Shown: in pieces, positions 37,611-45,543 of the stretch
Numbering within the stretch: position 1 is the stretch's first letter
How the letters are laid out: each line of letters opens with the position of its first letter
Virus record (IMG/VR): IMGVR_UViG_3300021364_000034
Coordinates: 1 to 49,028 of that record
DNA: 49,028 bases
Reading direction: 5' to 3' (one strand)
Origin: a virus
The notes under the pieces: generated by a model
Databases searched by the model: none
The model's input: only the letters and a program-made list of their open reading frames with translations
What the model was told of the DNA's origin: nothing
Translations under genes and position numbers: made by a program

Positions 37611-38306
37611 TCATTTAATAGCAATGACTCCAACGAACTGATGGTTTCTCCAGAAGATCTGACAATCTTTGAAACCAGCTGACATAATCATACCATAAAG
37701 TTCCTTCCATGTGTTGGGTTTCAACATATCACGAAGTTGTTGTTCTTTATCCATGATCTCATCAGCAGAAAAAGTTTTTCTCTTGTAATCATAATGATTA
37801 AATGTAAGAAGTTCTTGAAAGAATGCATTCTCACACATCAACTTCTCTGCAAAGATAAAAGCACCACCTTCATTCAAACCATTGTAGATCTTATCAATAG
37901 TATTTTGACGAGTGGTCTTTGGCATAAACTGAAGAGTGAATAATGATGTCACCAAAGAACAATTCCTGAACTCATAGTTAGTGACATCACCACGTACCCA
38001 CTCAAGAAGGGCCCAGGGATAGTCTTTACGAATCTCAGTATATCTTGAGTCGAGATCATCATAAAAACTACCTGCGAGTTCTACACCCACATAGTGAGCC
38101 TGTTTACGATTGATATTGTTACCAAGAATCATCTTAGTCAACTTTCCAGTTGAACACCCAACATCAACAACTTTAGTATTATCTTCAACAAAGTATCGAG
38201 AGAAAGATACAGTGTCTTCTAGAAGATTTGAATAACCACGAATAGAACTGTCAATGTGATTGTCAAAACCTTCAGGTGAGTGTGCGAATGAAAAGTCGTA
38301 AGTCAT
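37611..38306 (-). CDS. CmoA-like SAM enzyme (carboxy-SAM synthase family)
   Basis: The 231-residue product follows E. coli CmoA along its length: HIDSSIRGYSNLLE (CmoA RSVPGYSN), VVDVGCSTGKLT (DLGCSLGAAT), LFTLQFMPKTTRQNTIDKIY ([20 protein letters not shown]), GLNEGGAFIFAEKL and NHYDYKRKTFSADEI. CmoA makes carboxy-SAM from SAM and prephenate; CmoB then uses it to form cmo5U34 in tRNA. In my alignment by eye E. coli Arg199, which holds the carboxylate, corresponds to Glu188, and the nearest Arg is Arg192, one helical turn on. So activity must be tested; a plain methyltransferase is possible. It heads a chain with the amidotransferase and the C5-MTase. Confidence 0.82.
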   Translation of the reverse strand: MTYDFSFAHSPEGFDNHIDSSIRGYSNLLEDTVSFSRYFVEDNTKVVDVGCSTGKLTKMILGNNINRKQAHYVGVELAGSFYDDLDSRYTEIRKDYPWALLEWVRGDVTNYEFRNCSLVTSLFTLQFMPKTTRQNTIDKIYNGLNEGGAFIFAEKLMCENAFFQELLTFNHYDYKRKTFSADEIMDKEQQLRDMLKPNTWKELYGMIMSAGFKDCQIFWRNHQFVGVIAIK

Positions 38307-38492
38307 TTATTTACCGCCTGTATCGTAGTTTAGTTTATCATCAATCTGTTCATCTAGTGAAGTAATCACCTGACGAATATCAACAATTCTTTGTGGAACA
38401 CAGGTAGGATCGTAAGTATAATTCTCCTGCTCTTTATATAGCACCTGACGGATTGCAGCTGCTGTTCTAAGTTCAAGTTCAAGTTTAATCAC
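38307..38492 (-). CDS. 61-aa protein, unknown function
   Basis: The helical product starts MIKLELELRTAAAIRQVLYK and ends DEQIDDKLNYDTGGK. It overlaps the mazG gene by 4 bases and abuts the CmoA-like gene, so it belongs to the same transcript. The TAAAIRQVL stretch looks like a structured helix. No domain is recognised. Confidence 0.65.
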   Translation of the reverse strand: MIKLELELRTAAAIRQVLYKEQENYTYDPTCVPQRIVDIRQVITSLDEQIDDKLNYDTGGK

Positions 38493-38896
38493 AGGTCTCC
38501 CTCTTTACGGTTTTCAGAATAGTGGACATCAAAAGTTCCTTCAGGGTAACGTGCAGAAAGTTTTTCAACATTCATCTGAAGAACTTCATCGAAAGAAATA
38601 TCAAGTGCCATACATGCTTGAGCCATATACCACATGATGTCACCAAGTTCACGTTTCATGTGAAAAATATTTTCTTCAGTGTATGGTTTACCTTGAAGGA
38701 AAATCTTTTTTACAACTTCAGTAAACTCACCAGACTCAGCAGTCAAACCAAAGGCAGCAGTCATCAGTTGAGTTACATTACAGTCATCCCTAACTTCAAG
38801 TTCAGAGAGTCGGGATGCAAGGGTTGGCCAATCAAGACTTGGCTTACTCGTAGTTTGCTTAACAAATTCAATATACTTATTAGGATCAATAGTCAT
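38489..38896 (-). CDS. mazG: MazG-like nucleotide pyrophosphohydrolase
   Basis: The 135-residue product has the MazG metal site: GLTAESGEFTEVVKK (ExxE type) and, after about 28 residues, KRELGDIMWYMAQAC (ExxD). These enzymes cleave NTPs or ppGpp-like molecules to monophosphates. Cyanophage MazG is thought to change the host nucleotide state, helping RNR. The product is a single domain, half the size of E. coli MazG. It overlaps both neighbours by 4 bases. Confidence 0.9.
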   Translation of the reverse strand: MTIDPNKYIEFVKQTTSKPSLDWPTLASRLSELEVRDDCNVTQLMTAAFGLTAESGEFTEVVKKIFLQGKPYTEENIFHMKRELGDIMWYMAQACMALDISFDEVLQMNVEKLSARYPEGTFDVHYSENRKEGDL

Positions 38897-39177
38897 AGTT
38901 CTAGGGGTTCTTGTTGTCTTTCAGGTAAAATTTGTTGTGCAGGAAGTTCAAAGTCAGGAGCAACCTTTACATAAGGAACATCAACAATCGTTTGAGATGG
39001 GAAGTAAATTTTAACATAGGTATAATCATATGCCCAGTTCATTTCACAGATTTTTTTTGCATCTTGCTCAGAACCACAGTGACAGTATCTTTTACCTTGT
39101 GTATCTCTCACTTCAAAGTAATGAGGAGGTTCATTTCTAACAGGTTTTGATTGTAATTCTCTAGTAGTAAGTCCCAT
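38893..39177 (-). CDS. Conserved-type protein after helicase gene, unknown function
   Basis: The ATG at 39177, one base after the helicase stop, gives 94 residues starting MGLTTRELQSKPVRNEPPHY. The central part FEVRDTQGKRYCHCGSEQDA contains a CHC pair, and KKICEMNWAYDY follows. The C-terminus is Pro/Gln-rich. A longer upstream frame overlaps the helicase and is unlikely. No function is known. Confidence 0.65.
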   Translation of the reverse strand: MGLTTRELQSKPVRNEPPHYFEVRDTQGKRYCHCGSEQDAKKICEMNWAYDYTYVKIYFPSQTIVDVPYVKVAPDFELPAQQILPERQQEPLEL

Positions 39178-39178
39178 A

Positions 39179-40552
39179 TCAAAACTTGAATCCCTCAAAC
39201 GATTTCTTTGGCTTCTCCTCATAACTATACTCCTCTTCTTTCTTGTTGTCAAGAATATCTTCCTGTGCAGTCTGTTCACAATCAAACAATCTCATCTTTG
39301 ATCTATCAATACCAACAACAAATCTTTTGTAGATACTGAGATCGTTATATCTATTCTTCAGTTGTTTTACAAGTATCTGTCCAAGGGATTCGAGCTCTTC
39401 AGTACTAATAAGGGCAAACATAAGATCAGCAGTAGCAGGGAGACCAAAGGACTCACTAGTATCAGTAAGCTCGACATCAGAGCTACCATAACCAGAACGA
39501 GTGGTCTGCGTGGCAGAAACGATAGGGACGTTTGCTTCGCAAGCCAGTCCTCTAAGTTCTTCAGCAATAGACTTAATAACCGTATATGAATTAACATTGC
39601 TACCCGCCCGATACCTAGAGGAAGCACAAATATTAAGGTAATCAATGAAAATAATGTCAGGTCTAAATGATTTCTTAAGTGCAAGTTCGTTAAGAAGTGA
39701 TTTAAAGTGTCCACTGTGTGCCGTTGCAGTAGGATATTCTTTGATGATAAGAGTTCCCTTTGTCTTCTGTGCAAGATTATTTACTTTTGTCTCAAAAGTA
39801 TTTTTAGGGAGTTCAGTGATGTCTTGAATATTTACGTTCAGAAGATTTGCATCAATACGTTCTGCAATCTTTTCTTCAGCCATCTCACAAGTGATGTACA
39901 AAACATTCTTGTTCTGAAGAAGACAAGATGATGCCATGTGACACATAAACAAAGACTTACCAACACCAGTACCGGCTAGAGCAATGTTGAGAGTTTTGTT
40001 GGGTAGACCACCCTTTGTAATCTTATTGAAGTGTTCTAGATCAAACTCAATCTTACTCTCTTTCTTATGATACAGAGCGTATCTTTCTTCATAGTCTTGT
40101 AAGTAATCATGACCTACATGATTATCAAAACTCACACTTAGTGCATCGGAAAGAATTGATGGAATTGCATCAGGAGCCTTCTTTTCATGTTGTCCATCAG
40201 CAATTTGGATCGACTCCATCAGTGCAAGATAAATTGCACGTTCTTTACACCACTTCTCGGTGGTATCACATAACCATTCAAACTCCTGTGGTTCTTCAGT
40301 TAGATTACGAATTAGATGAACTAACTCTTTGAAAGTTTGTTCATTGATATCATTCCTCTTCTCAACTTCAATACTCAATACTTCTTGAGTTGGAGTTTCA
40401 TTATATTGATTTACAAAGTCAACAATTTCCTCAAACACAATCTTTTGATTATGATCTTGAAAATATTCTGACTTGATAAAAGGAATTGTTTTTCTTAGAT
40501 ATTCTTCATTATGTAATAAATTCTTGAGAACAAGAAATTCAACTCTCTCCAT
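39179..40552 (-). CDS. 41: Replicative DNA helicase (T4 gp41, DnaB family)
   Basis: The 457-residue product has an N-terminal helical domain and a RecA-like C-terminal domain. It has Walker A ALAGTGVGKSLF (194-200), Walker B-like DIIFIDYLNICAS, and later SATQTTRSGYGSS. It unwinds the fork 5' to 3' and recruits the gp61 primase. The tail is acidic then KKSFEGFKF, in the place where T4 gp41 contacts its loader. It overlaps uvsX by 14 bases. Confidence 0.95.
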   Translation of the reverse strand: MERVEFLVLKNLLHNEEYLRKTIPFIKSEYFQDHNQKIVFEEIVDFVNQYNETPTQEVLSIEVEKRNDINEQTFKELVHLIRNLTEEPQEFEWLCDTTEKWCKERAIYLALMESIQIADGQHEKKAPDAIPSILSDALSVSFDNHVGHDYLQDYEERYALYHKKESKIEFDLEHFNKITKGGLPNKTLNIALAGTGVGKSLFMCHMASSCLLQNKNVLYITCEMAEEKIAERIDANLLNVNIQDITELPKNTFETKVNNLAQKTKGTLIIKEYPTATAHSGHFKSLLNELALKKSFRPDIIFIDYLNICASSRYRAGSNVNSYTVIKSIAEELRGLACEANVPIVSATQTTRSGYGSSDVELTDTSESFGLPATADLMFALISTEELESLGQILVKQLKNRYNDLSIYKRFVVGIDRSKMRLFDCEQTAQEDILDNKKEEEYSYEEKPKKSFEGFKF

Positions 40553-41546
40553 AACTAAACTCTTTCCTTGCGATTTGATCTAACTTTTCCATGACTTCAG
40601 GTGTGAAGTATTGTTCAGGATCTTTTAGGATTGCTTTGGCATAAATCTTCTTACCATCAATCTCGTACCTCCCTGCCATATTCTTCCACAATCCTCCAAG
40701 TTCTCCAAGTTCTAACAAACCATAATACTTATCCAATCCCCTTTGGTCATAAAATAGACGAATCGTAACTTCTTGATTTTCTTTACTCAAACGCGACTTA
40801 GCAGTCTTTGCCTTGATAAGGTTTCCAACAACTTCCGTTCCATCCTTTTCTTTTTTCTTTGAGAGATATATGATAGAAGAAGCGGCGTACTTAAGACCAC
40901 TACCTCCACCCATCTCTTTTGTAGGAACATAAGACCCGATAACATCATAGGTGTGATTGGTTACAATCATTGGAATTTTTGCTTGACCAAGTTTCAATGT
41001 CAACATTCTAAAAGCACCTTTGACCAACTGGGATTTGGTCATGTCTCTTACTTGTTTATCATCTAACGCATCTCTGATTTCCTTTTCAGTAGATAACATA
41101 CCCAAAGAATCTAACACAAACATACATGGTTTGCGTTCATCTTCATTTTTCTTTAAGTATATATCTACAGCCTTAAGAGCCTTTGTTCTAAACTCTTCAA
41201 TTGTCACGACATTGACAACAACCAAACGTGATAAGTCAACACCACGACTCTCTAGGAGTGACTTATTGATAGCTGCCTCAGTATCAAAATACAGGCAATA
41301 TCCATCAGGATTAGAGTCCAGAAAATTCTTAACCACTGCGAGGCTAAAAAAAGTTTTTCCAGTACTAGACTCGCCAGCAATGGCAGTAATCTTATTCCCA
41401 GAAACACCGCCAAATATACTGCCTGACACAAGTCCATTAAAAATGTAAGAACCCGTGTCAACATACGTTTCAGTTTCATCAATGTCTGCAGCAAGTTGTG
41501 TATAGTCGTCACCAATCTCTTTTACAATATCTTTTAGAAAGTCCAT
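40539..41546 (-). CDS. uvsX: Recombinase UvsX (RecA family)
   Basis: The 335-residue product has a RecA core: Walker A AGESSTGKTFFSL (58-70), Walker B CMFVLDSLGML, and MIVTNHTYDVIGSY in the L1/L2 region with MGGGSGLKYAAS. UvsX forms filaments on single-stranded DNA and drives recombination-dependent replication. The length is shorter than T4 UvsX (about 390), as usual in cyanophages. It lies between the oxygenase-like gene and the helicase. Confidence 0.95.
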   Translation of the reverse strand: MDFLKDIVKEIGDDYTQLAADIDETETYVDTGSYIFNGLVSGSIFGGVSGNKITAIAGESSTGKTFFSLAVVKNFLDSNPDGYCLYFDTEAAINKSLLESRGVDLSRLVVVNVVTIEEFRTKALKAVDIYLKKNEDERKPCMFVLDSLGMLSTEKEIRDALDDKQVRDMTKSQLVKGAFRMLTLKLGQAKIPMIVTNHTYDVIGSYVPTKEMGGGSGLKYAASSIIYLSKKKEKDGTEVVGNLIKAKTAKSRLSKENQEVTIRLFYDQRGLDKYYGLLELGELGGLWKNMAGRYEIDGKKIYAKAILKDPEQYFTPEVMEKLDQIARKEFSYGES

Positions 41547-41547
41547 A

Positions 41548-42138
41548 TTAATTAAAATTGAGCAAAGAATTAAAGGGTTCTATGGTAGGTATCTCCATAT
41601 TTAAGGAATATCTTATTCTATTACCAGATGGTTTAGTTGGCGCGTGTCTTACATAATCTGGAAATATAAGAAGTTCATTTTCTTCTACATGATAAGTAAA
41701 TATATCATCAAACGAATTATTTTTAAGACAAAAACTTATACCATCACCATCATTAGTTTGATGATAGTATACACCATTTATTGTTGTAGTTCTTGTATGA
41801 TCATGAAAAACTGAAGAATAGTCATCTCCACAAGACCTATAGCACCATATTATATTTCTATAGATTGACACATCTACTGTATAAGGTTTAAATATTCTTT
41901 CACAAATATCTGTAAATGACCTTACAAGTTCCACAAAAAATAAATCGCAATTATTTTTAATAATTGGATAATTATAAGCTGCTTTTGAATAGTGGTCTAA
42001 TTGAGCTAAATAATATAGTTTATGATTTTCTTCAAGAATATTATTCACTCTTACAATATCAAATAAAGATTGTTTATAAAAATTTTTTATTGATAAAATT
42101 TTCAAATCTTTATGGATAATTTCAAGAAACAATTCCAT
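41548..42138 (-). CDS. Putative 2-oxoglutarate/Fe(II) oxygenase
   Basis: The 196-residue product has a C-terminal double-stranded beta-helix pattern: SSVFHDHTRTTTINGVYYHQ (HxH/HxD type metal site), then ENELLIFPDYVRHAPTKPSG with the distal His and the later Arg (NRIRYSLNMEI). This is like the phage 2OG-FeII_Oxy_5 group often labelled prolyl hydroxylase. It lies in an unusual place, between uvsX and the polymerase gene (its ATG overlaps the gp43 stop region). A target protein or nucleic acid is not known. The N-terminal half is Asn/Leu-rich and less conserved. Confidence 0.72.
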   Translation of the reverse strand: MELFLEIIHKDLKILSIKNFYKQSLFDIVRVNNILEENHKLYYLAQLDHYSKAAYNYPIIKNNCDLFFVELVRSFTDICERIFKPYTVDVSIYRNIIWCYRSCGDDYSSVFHDHTRTTTINGVYYHQTNDGDGISFCLKNNSFDDIFTYHVEENELLIFPDYVRHAPTKPSGNRIRYSLNMEIPTIEPFNSLLNFN

Positions 42139-44675
42139 TAGGAGAAAAATAATTCGAGGTTTACAGTCTTCTCAACATTCCAACCAATAGCATCAAGAAT
42201 AGTCTTGAGTGGTTCAAGGAAAGCTTTGTTGAATTGTAGTTCGTAGTCAATGTATTTGTCAATTCCAATCTCTCTTGGAAACTCAGAGATGAATGAGATC
42301 ACATTTTCTCTAATTGGATTTGCCTTCTTGAGATAGATGAACTTAATCTTCTCACCATTGTTAATCTCAGAGTATTTGTTTTGCAGACCATATTCTTTAA
42401 TGTAGTGATTATATAGTAGAGCACCACGAACATGAATAGGAGAACCTTTTCCGTAGATAGTAGAGTGACTCTTATGTTTCTTTACATCAGATACAGATCT
42501 TGGAAATGCAATCTCTTCTGGTGGTAATTTATTGAACTGTTGTCTTGAGTCATCGATGAATTTGATAACATCATCCTCCGTTCCATTCATCATCAACTTG
42601 AGTGCATCTTTGATCATGGTTCTACATGGAGCAGGAGTAGAAGACTTCACAGCCTCGATACCCATGATCTTCAGTTTAGGTTCTTCATAACGAACACCCT
42701 CACTGTCCCAAACATTGAGAATGTATCTTTTCTTTGCTGTCCAGATTCCACGATCTGCAATGTTCTCCCGTTTCATCTGCATCTTTTGAGAATATGCGTT
42801 TACATACGTCGCAAGTTCCTGGTAACTTTCCTCGATAAATGGTTCCAGTTTTTCTTCACAGACCTTATTAAGTAAGGTGACAACTGCTGCTTTGTCGCCA
42901 GACTTAGAACTAAGAAATTTAGAAACAACAGGTCCAAAGTTAATATAGATTGAGTCAGTGTCAGATGCAATGACATAATCCCTTTTCTTTGTTTGTAATA
43001 GGTTATTTAGATATCCGTTAACTTTGTTCTCAATCCAACGAATTGAAGTTTGACCAGAAAGAGTGATTGCTTCAGCATTTGCAAGTTTGAAGAAACGGAA
43101 ATATTGATTACCAATTGCACCATAGCAAGAGTTCAGAGCAATCTTACGAGCCATCTGGAAGTTATTGAACTTGGCGATGTCTTTGATTGTCTGATTCTTT
43201 ATCTTGATCAACTCAACATCTTTACGATTCTTCAGTTGTCCTTCAATGTCAACCAACTTTTGTTTAGATGCCAACATCTTCTTCTTGAAGACTTTACGTT
43301 CCGCATACATCTTCTCCATCAACTCAGGCATAAATCCTTTGATGTCTTTACGGAACATTGCACCGTTTGCACAGACCGCATAGTCCTTATACATCTCAAA
43401 GGTAATCTCCTTATTCAGAATTTTATCGATGGTAGCAGACGGATGTTTCTCATCCACCAGAGTCTCTGGAGAAATGTTGTACTGCATCATCAGGTGAGGG
43501 TACAGGGAGTTCAAGTCAAACGACACCACCCAGTCATAGACCCCTGGTACGGGTTGTTTCACGTAGGCACCCTCATACCTCTTATCCTTCTCCGTACGGT
43601 CACGAGGAGGAATGACAATCTTTCTCTTCTTCAGATAGTTGTAGATGATCGTATCCCACATGCGGACTTGATACATCACATCAACAAAATTAACCTTGGC
43701 ATCATAAGCCATGGTCAATGCCAACTCAATCAGTTTCATCTTATCTTCCATACGGTCAACAAGTTCAACGTCAATGATGTTGTAATCTACAAACTTCTTC
43801 CAGTTACCATTGTAAAAATCTTTGAATGTATCAAACTCAGAGTGATCTAGTTTCTTCTGACCAAGTTCTACCTGGGCAATATAGTCCAGTCTATAACTCT
43901 CTTGGTTTGTATAAGTAAACTTCTTATACAGTTCAAGATAATCAAGTGTGGTAACACCAGCAATATCAAAAACATTAAACTCACGACCATTGATAAAAAT
44001 AGTATCATGACTGACAATACCCCAAGGAGAAATCATCTTCATCTTCTTTGTGCCCATGATTCTGTCAATACGGCCACAAAGATATGGAATATCATACAGA
44101 CGACAATTCCAACCAGTTACAACTTCTGGAGGATTTCTACTCCAATGGTATAAGAATGAATTGATCATATCAACTTCATTCTCAAAATGATAATAAGTTA
44201 CATTATCCTTTGTCGGATTGTATGGCTTTCTTCCCCAAGTATGAATCTTTTTGGTTGCATAATCCTGAATAGAGATAGTCAATAACTCCTCTGAACAAGA
44301 ATCTGGATCGGGAAATCCATCTTCAGATTTAACCTCAATATCAATCGTTACAAGATTAATTTTCTTGATATCAAACTTGATCTCATCTTCAGGATACTTA
44401 TCCGAGATGTATTGAAACACATACCTATCGTTACCGTAGATCCTAAATCCATCTACGTCTTCGTACTTCTTATAAAACTCTCTACAATCCTTTACTGTAC
44501 CTGGTTTAATAGGTTCTACATTTTCACCCTCAAGTGTTTTGTATTCAGTTTCTCTATTCGACTTAACAAATAGAGTTGGAGAGTATTCTTCTTTGAAAAT
44601 GACACTACGTCCATTCTCATATCCACGAACCAGGAAGTTGTTACCAACGACCTGGACATTTGTATAAAAGCGCAT
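42138..44675 (-). CDS. 43: DNA polymerase gp43 (family B)
   Basis: The 845-residue product has the proofreading exonuclease motif VTIDIEVKSEDG near residue 110. The polymerase motifs follow in order: SFDLNSLYPHLMMQYN (motif A), RKIALNSCYGAIGN (motif B) and ASDTDSIYINFG (motif C). Its last residues, TVNLELFF then S, resemble the clamp-binding end of T4 and RB69 polymerase. T4 gp43 is slightly longer (898). It is followed by the oxygenase-like gene and preceded by two Sm-like genes. Confidence 0.97.
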   Translation of the reverse strand: MRFYTNVQVVGNNFLVRGYENGRSVIFKEEYSPTLFVKSNRETEYKTLEGENVEPIKPGTVKDCREFYKKYEDVDGFRIYGNDRYVFQYISDKYPEDEIKFDIKKINLVTIDIEVKSEDGFPDPDSCSEELLTISIQDYATKKIHTWGRKPYNPTKDNVTYYHFENEVDMINSFLYHWSRNPPEVVTGWNCRLYDIPYLCGRIDRIMGTKKMKMISPWGIVSHDTIFINGREFNVFDIAGVTTLDYLELYKKFTYTNQESYRLDYIAQVELGQKKLDHSEFDTFKDFYNGNWKKFVDYNIIDVELVDRMEDKMKLIELALTMAYDAKVNFVDVMYQVRMWDTIIYNYLKKRKIVIPPRDRTEKDKRYEGAYVKQPVPGVYDWVVSFDLNSLYPHLMMQYNISPETLVDEKHPSATIDKILNKEITFEMYKDYAVCANGAMFRKDIKGFMPELMEKMYAERKVFKKKMLASKQKLVDIEGQLKNRKDVELIKIKNQTIKDIAKFNNFQMARKIALNSCYGAIGNQYFRFFKLANAEAITLSGQTSIRWIENKVNGYLNNLLQTKKRDYVIASDTDSIYINFGPVVSKFLSSKSGDKAAVVTLLNKVCEEKLEPFIEESYQELATYVNAYSQKMQMKRENIADRGIWTAKKRYILNVWDSEGVRYEEPKLKIMGIEAVKSSTPAPCRTMIKDALKLMMNGTEDDVIKFIDDSRQQFNKLPPEEIAFPRSVSDVKKHKSHSTIYGKGSPIHVRGALLYNHYIKEYGLQNKYSEINNGEKIKFIYLKKANPIRENVISFISEFPREIGIDKYIDYELQFNKAFLEPLKTILDAIGWNVEKTVNLELFFS

Positions 44676-44929
44676 TACTTAACCAGGTCTGTATATTTGT
44701 CTGTGAGTTTACCGTTTGGATCTGCGATGGTCAATATTTTGTCAGAATGAATCATAAACTCATTCTGGCCTGTTACATCAACCAACCAAGGAGACATTGT
44801 TCCATTCTCATGTAAAGTGAATGGTTCAATTAATTTACAATCTGGTTCACCGATTTCTCCAGATACTTCCTCAATCTGACTGATCAGAATAATATCATTC
44901 GTCAGAACTAGAACTTTGAGTGGTTTCAT
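44675..44929 (-). CDS. Sm-like (LSm) fold candidate, copy 1
   Basis: The 84-residue product starts MKPLKVLVLTNDIILISQIE and ends with a strand-helix DKILTIADPNGKLTDKYTDL. The pattern (strand, strand, hydrophobic SPWLVDV, then xxxLTDKYTDL) resembles the two longer Sm-like proteins at 44895 and 46951. A cyanophage Sm-like protein of this type has a solved ring structure. RNA binding is inferred. It overlaps the next gene by 35 bases. Confidence 0.6.
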   Translation of the reverse strand: MKPLKVLVLTNDIILISQIEEVSGEIGEPDCKLIEPFTLHENGTMSPWLVDVTGQNEFMIHSDKILTIADPNGKLTDKYTDLVK

Positions 44930-45224
44930 ATTTTTCTACTCCATCAGTATACATTTTTACAAGTTGTTCCACTGGCTCAGTGATTGTTACAACCCAGTCT
45001 GATACAACGGGAATCACTTTATCTTTAGTCAGTGGCATCCAGGGAAGAAGTTGAATCTTCGAAGGTACTCTCGACATACCTTCTGTCTCTCCCATTTCAG
45101 TGACAAGTTTTACACGACAAGGATATTTAAGGAAGTAACCAACCACCTTCTCATCCACAACCATTTCTTGAACTTCTGCAACTACGTCTTCTCCAGACTT
45201 CAGAAGTAATAGTTTAACATTCAT
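44895..45224 (-). CDS. Sm-like (LSm) protein, copy 2
   Basis: The 109-residue product starts MNVKLLLLKSGEDVVAEVQE, a near match of the N-terminus of the protein at 46951 (MNVKVFRMSSGEDVVADVIE). Both continue with a PxxxxL strand and a W-V-V strand before an ELV/QLVxxY helix. This is the cyanophage Sm-like family, expected to form small rings and perhaps bind RNA. It is the first gene after the perfect promoter at 45249-45277 and lies upstream of gp43. Confidence 0.72.
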   Translation of the reverse strand: MNVKLLLLKSGEDVVAEVQEMVVDEKVVGYFLKYPCRVKLVTEMGETEGMSRVPSKIQLLPWMPLTKDKVIPVVSDWVVTITEPVEQLVKMYTDGVEKYETTQSSSSDE

Positions 45225-45248
45225 TTTTTCAACAGTATTCCTAAATTA

Positions 45249-45277
45249 ATTATACAATAAAAATGGAGGGGTGTCAA
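45249..45277 (-). promoter_or_regulatory. Perfect sigma70 promoter of the polymerase operon
   Basis: TTGACA (45277-45272) and TATAAT (45254-45249) are exactly 17 bases apart on the minus strand. The -35 lies within the 3' arm of the terminator stem at 45265-45302. The transcript would start near 45242 and run through the Sm-like genes into gp43. This is the best consensus match in the window and suggests early expression. Confidence 0.88.
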
Positions 45278-45302
45278 ACTGGATTGTGCCAGTTACCCCT
45301 CC
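45265..45302 (-). terminator. Intrinsic terminator overlapping the next promoter
   Basis: GGAGGGGT (45302-45295) pairs with ACCCCTCC (45272-45265), with an inner ACTGG/CCAGT pairing, and ATTTTTATTG follows. The 3' side of the hairpin contains the TTGACA of the next promoter. Confidence 0.82.
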
Positions 45303-45321
45303 GTCAGCGGCGACGATATTT

Positions 45322-45329
45322 TATTTATA
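45322..45329 (-). promoter_or_regulatory. T4-type late promoter just before a terminator
   Basis: The minus strand reads TATAAATA. A transcript from here would reach the terminator at 45302-45265 within about 50 bases, unless late polymerase reads through. It could make a short RNA or give late expression of the polymerase operon. Confidence 0.55.
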
Positions 45330-45361
45330 CTGTGGTTAGAAATAAGTTGTCCGGTGGTGCA

Positions 45362-45445
45362 TTAGGGAAATACTCCGCCCATGAGCCCGTTGATAAAAAG
45401 AGTAATTGTGGCTCCGATTGTAAGAGTGGCGGCTGTAAAATTCAT
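45362..45445 (-). CDS. 27-aa membrane peptide
   Basis: The ATG at 45445 is placed 8 bases after a strong GGAGG. It encodes MNFTAATLTIGATITLFING then LMGGVFP, a single hydrophobic helix with a Gly-rich end. Good translation signals and isolation between regulatory sites support a real gene. Function unknown. Confidence 0.55.
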   Translation of the reverse strand: MNFTAATLTIGATITLFINGLMGGVFP

Positions 45446-45467
45446 TAGTCATCCTCCATAGTTACAT

Positions 45468-45499
45468 AGTATATATCAATTATGTATCATGTTGATACA
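45468..45499 (-). promoter_or_regulatory. Possible promoter with inverted repeat before the 27-aa gene
   Basis: TATACT (45473-45468) is a good -10 in the context GATATATACTATG. The -35 position has no match; instead the perfect inverted repeat TGTATC-5 bases-GATACA (45499-45484) covers it. This could be a binding site for a regulator. The assignment is weak. Confidence 0.35.
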
Positions 45500-45543
45500 A
45501 AAGTCTGTAACTTTCAATACCAAATTACTCTTATTGTCTTGGA

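Noticed and set aside
43050-43850. Plus-strand frame of 266 codons
   Set aside because: It is antisense to the conserved polymerase motifs of gp43 and shows no recognisable features of its own.
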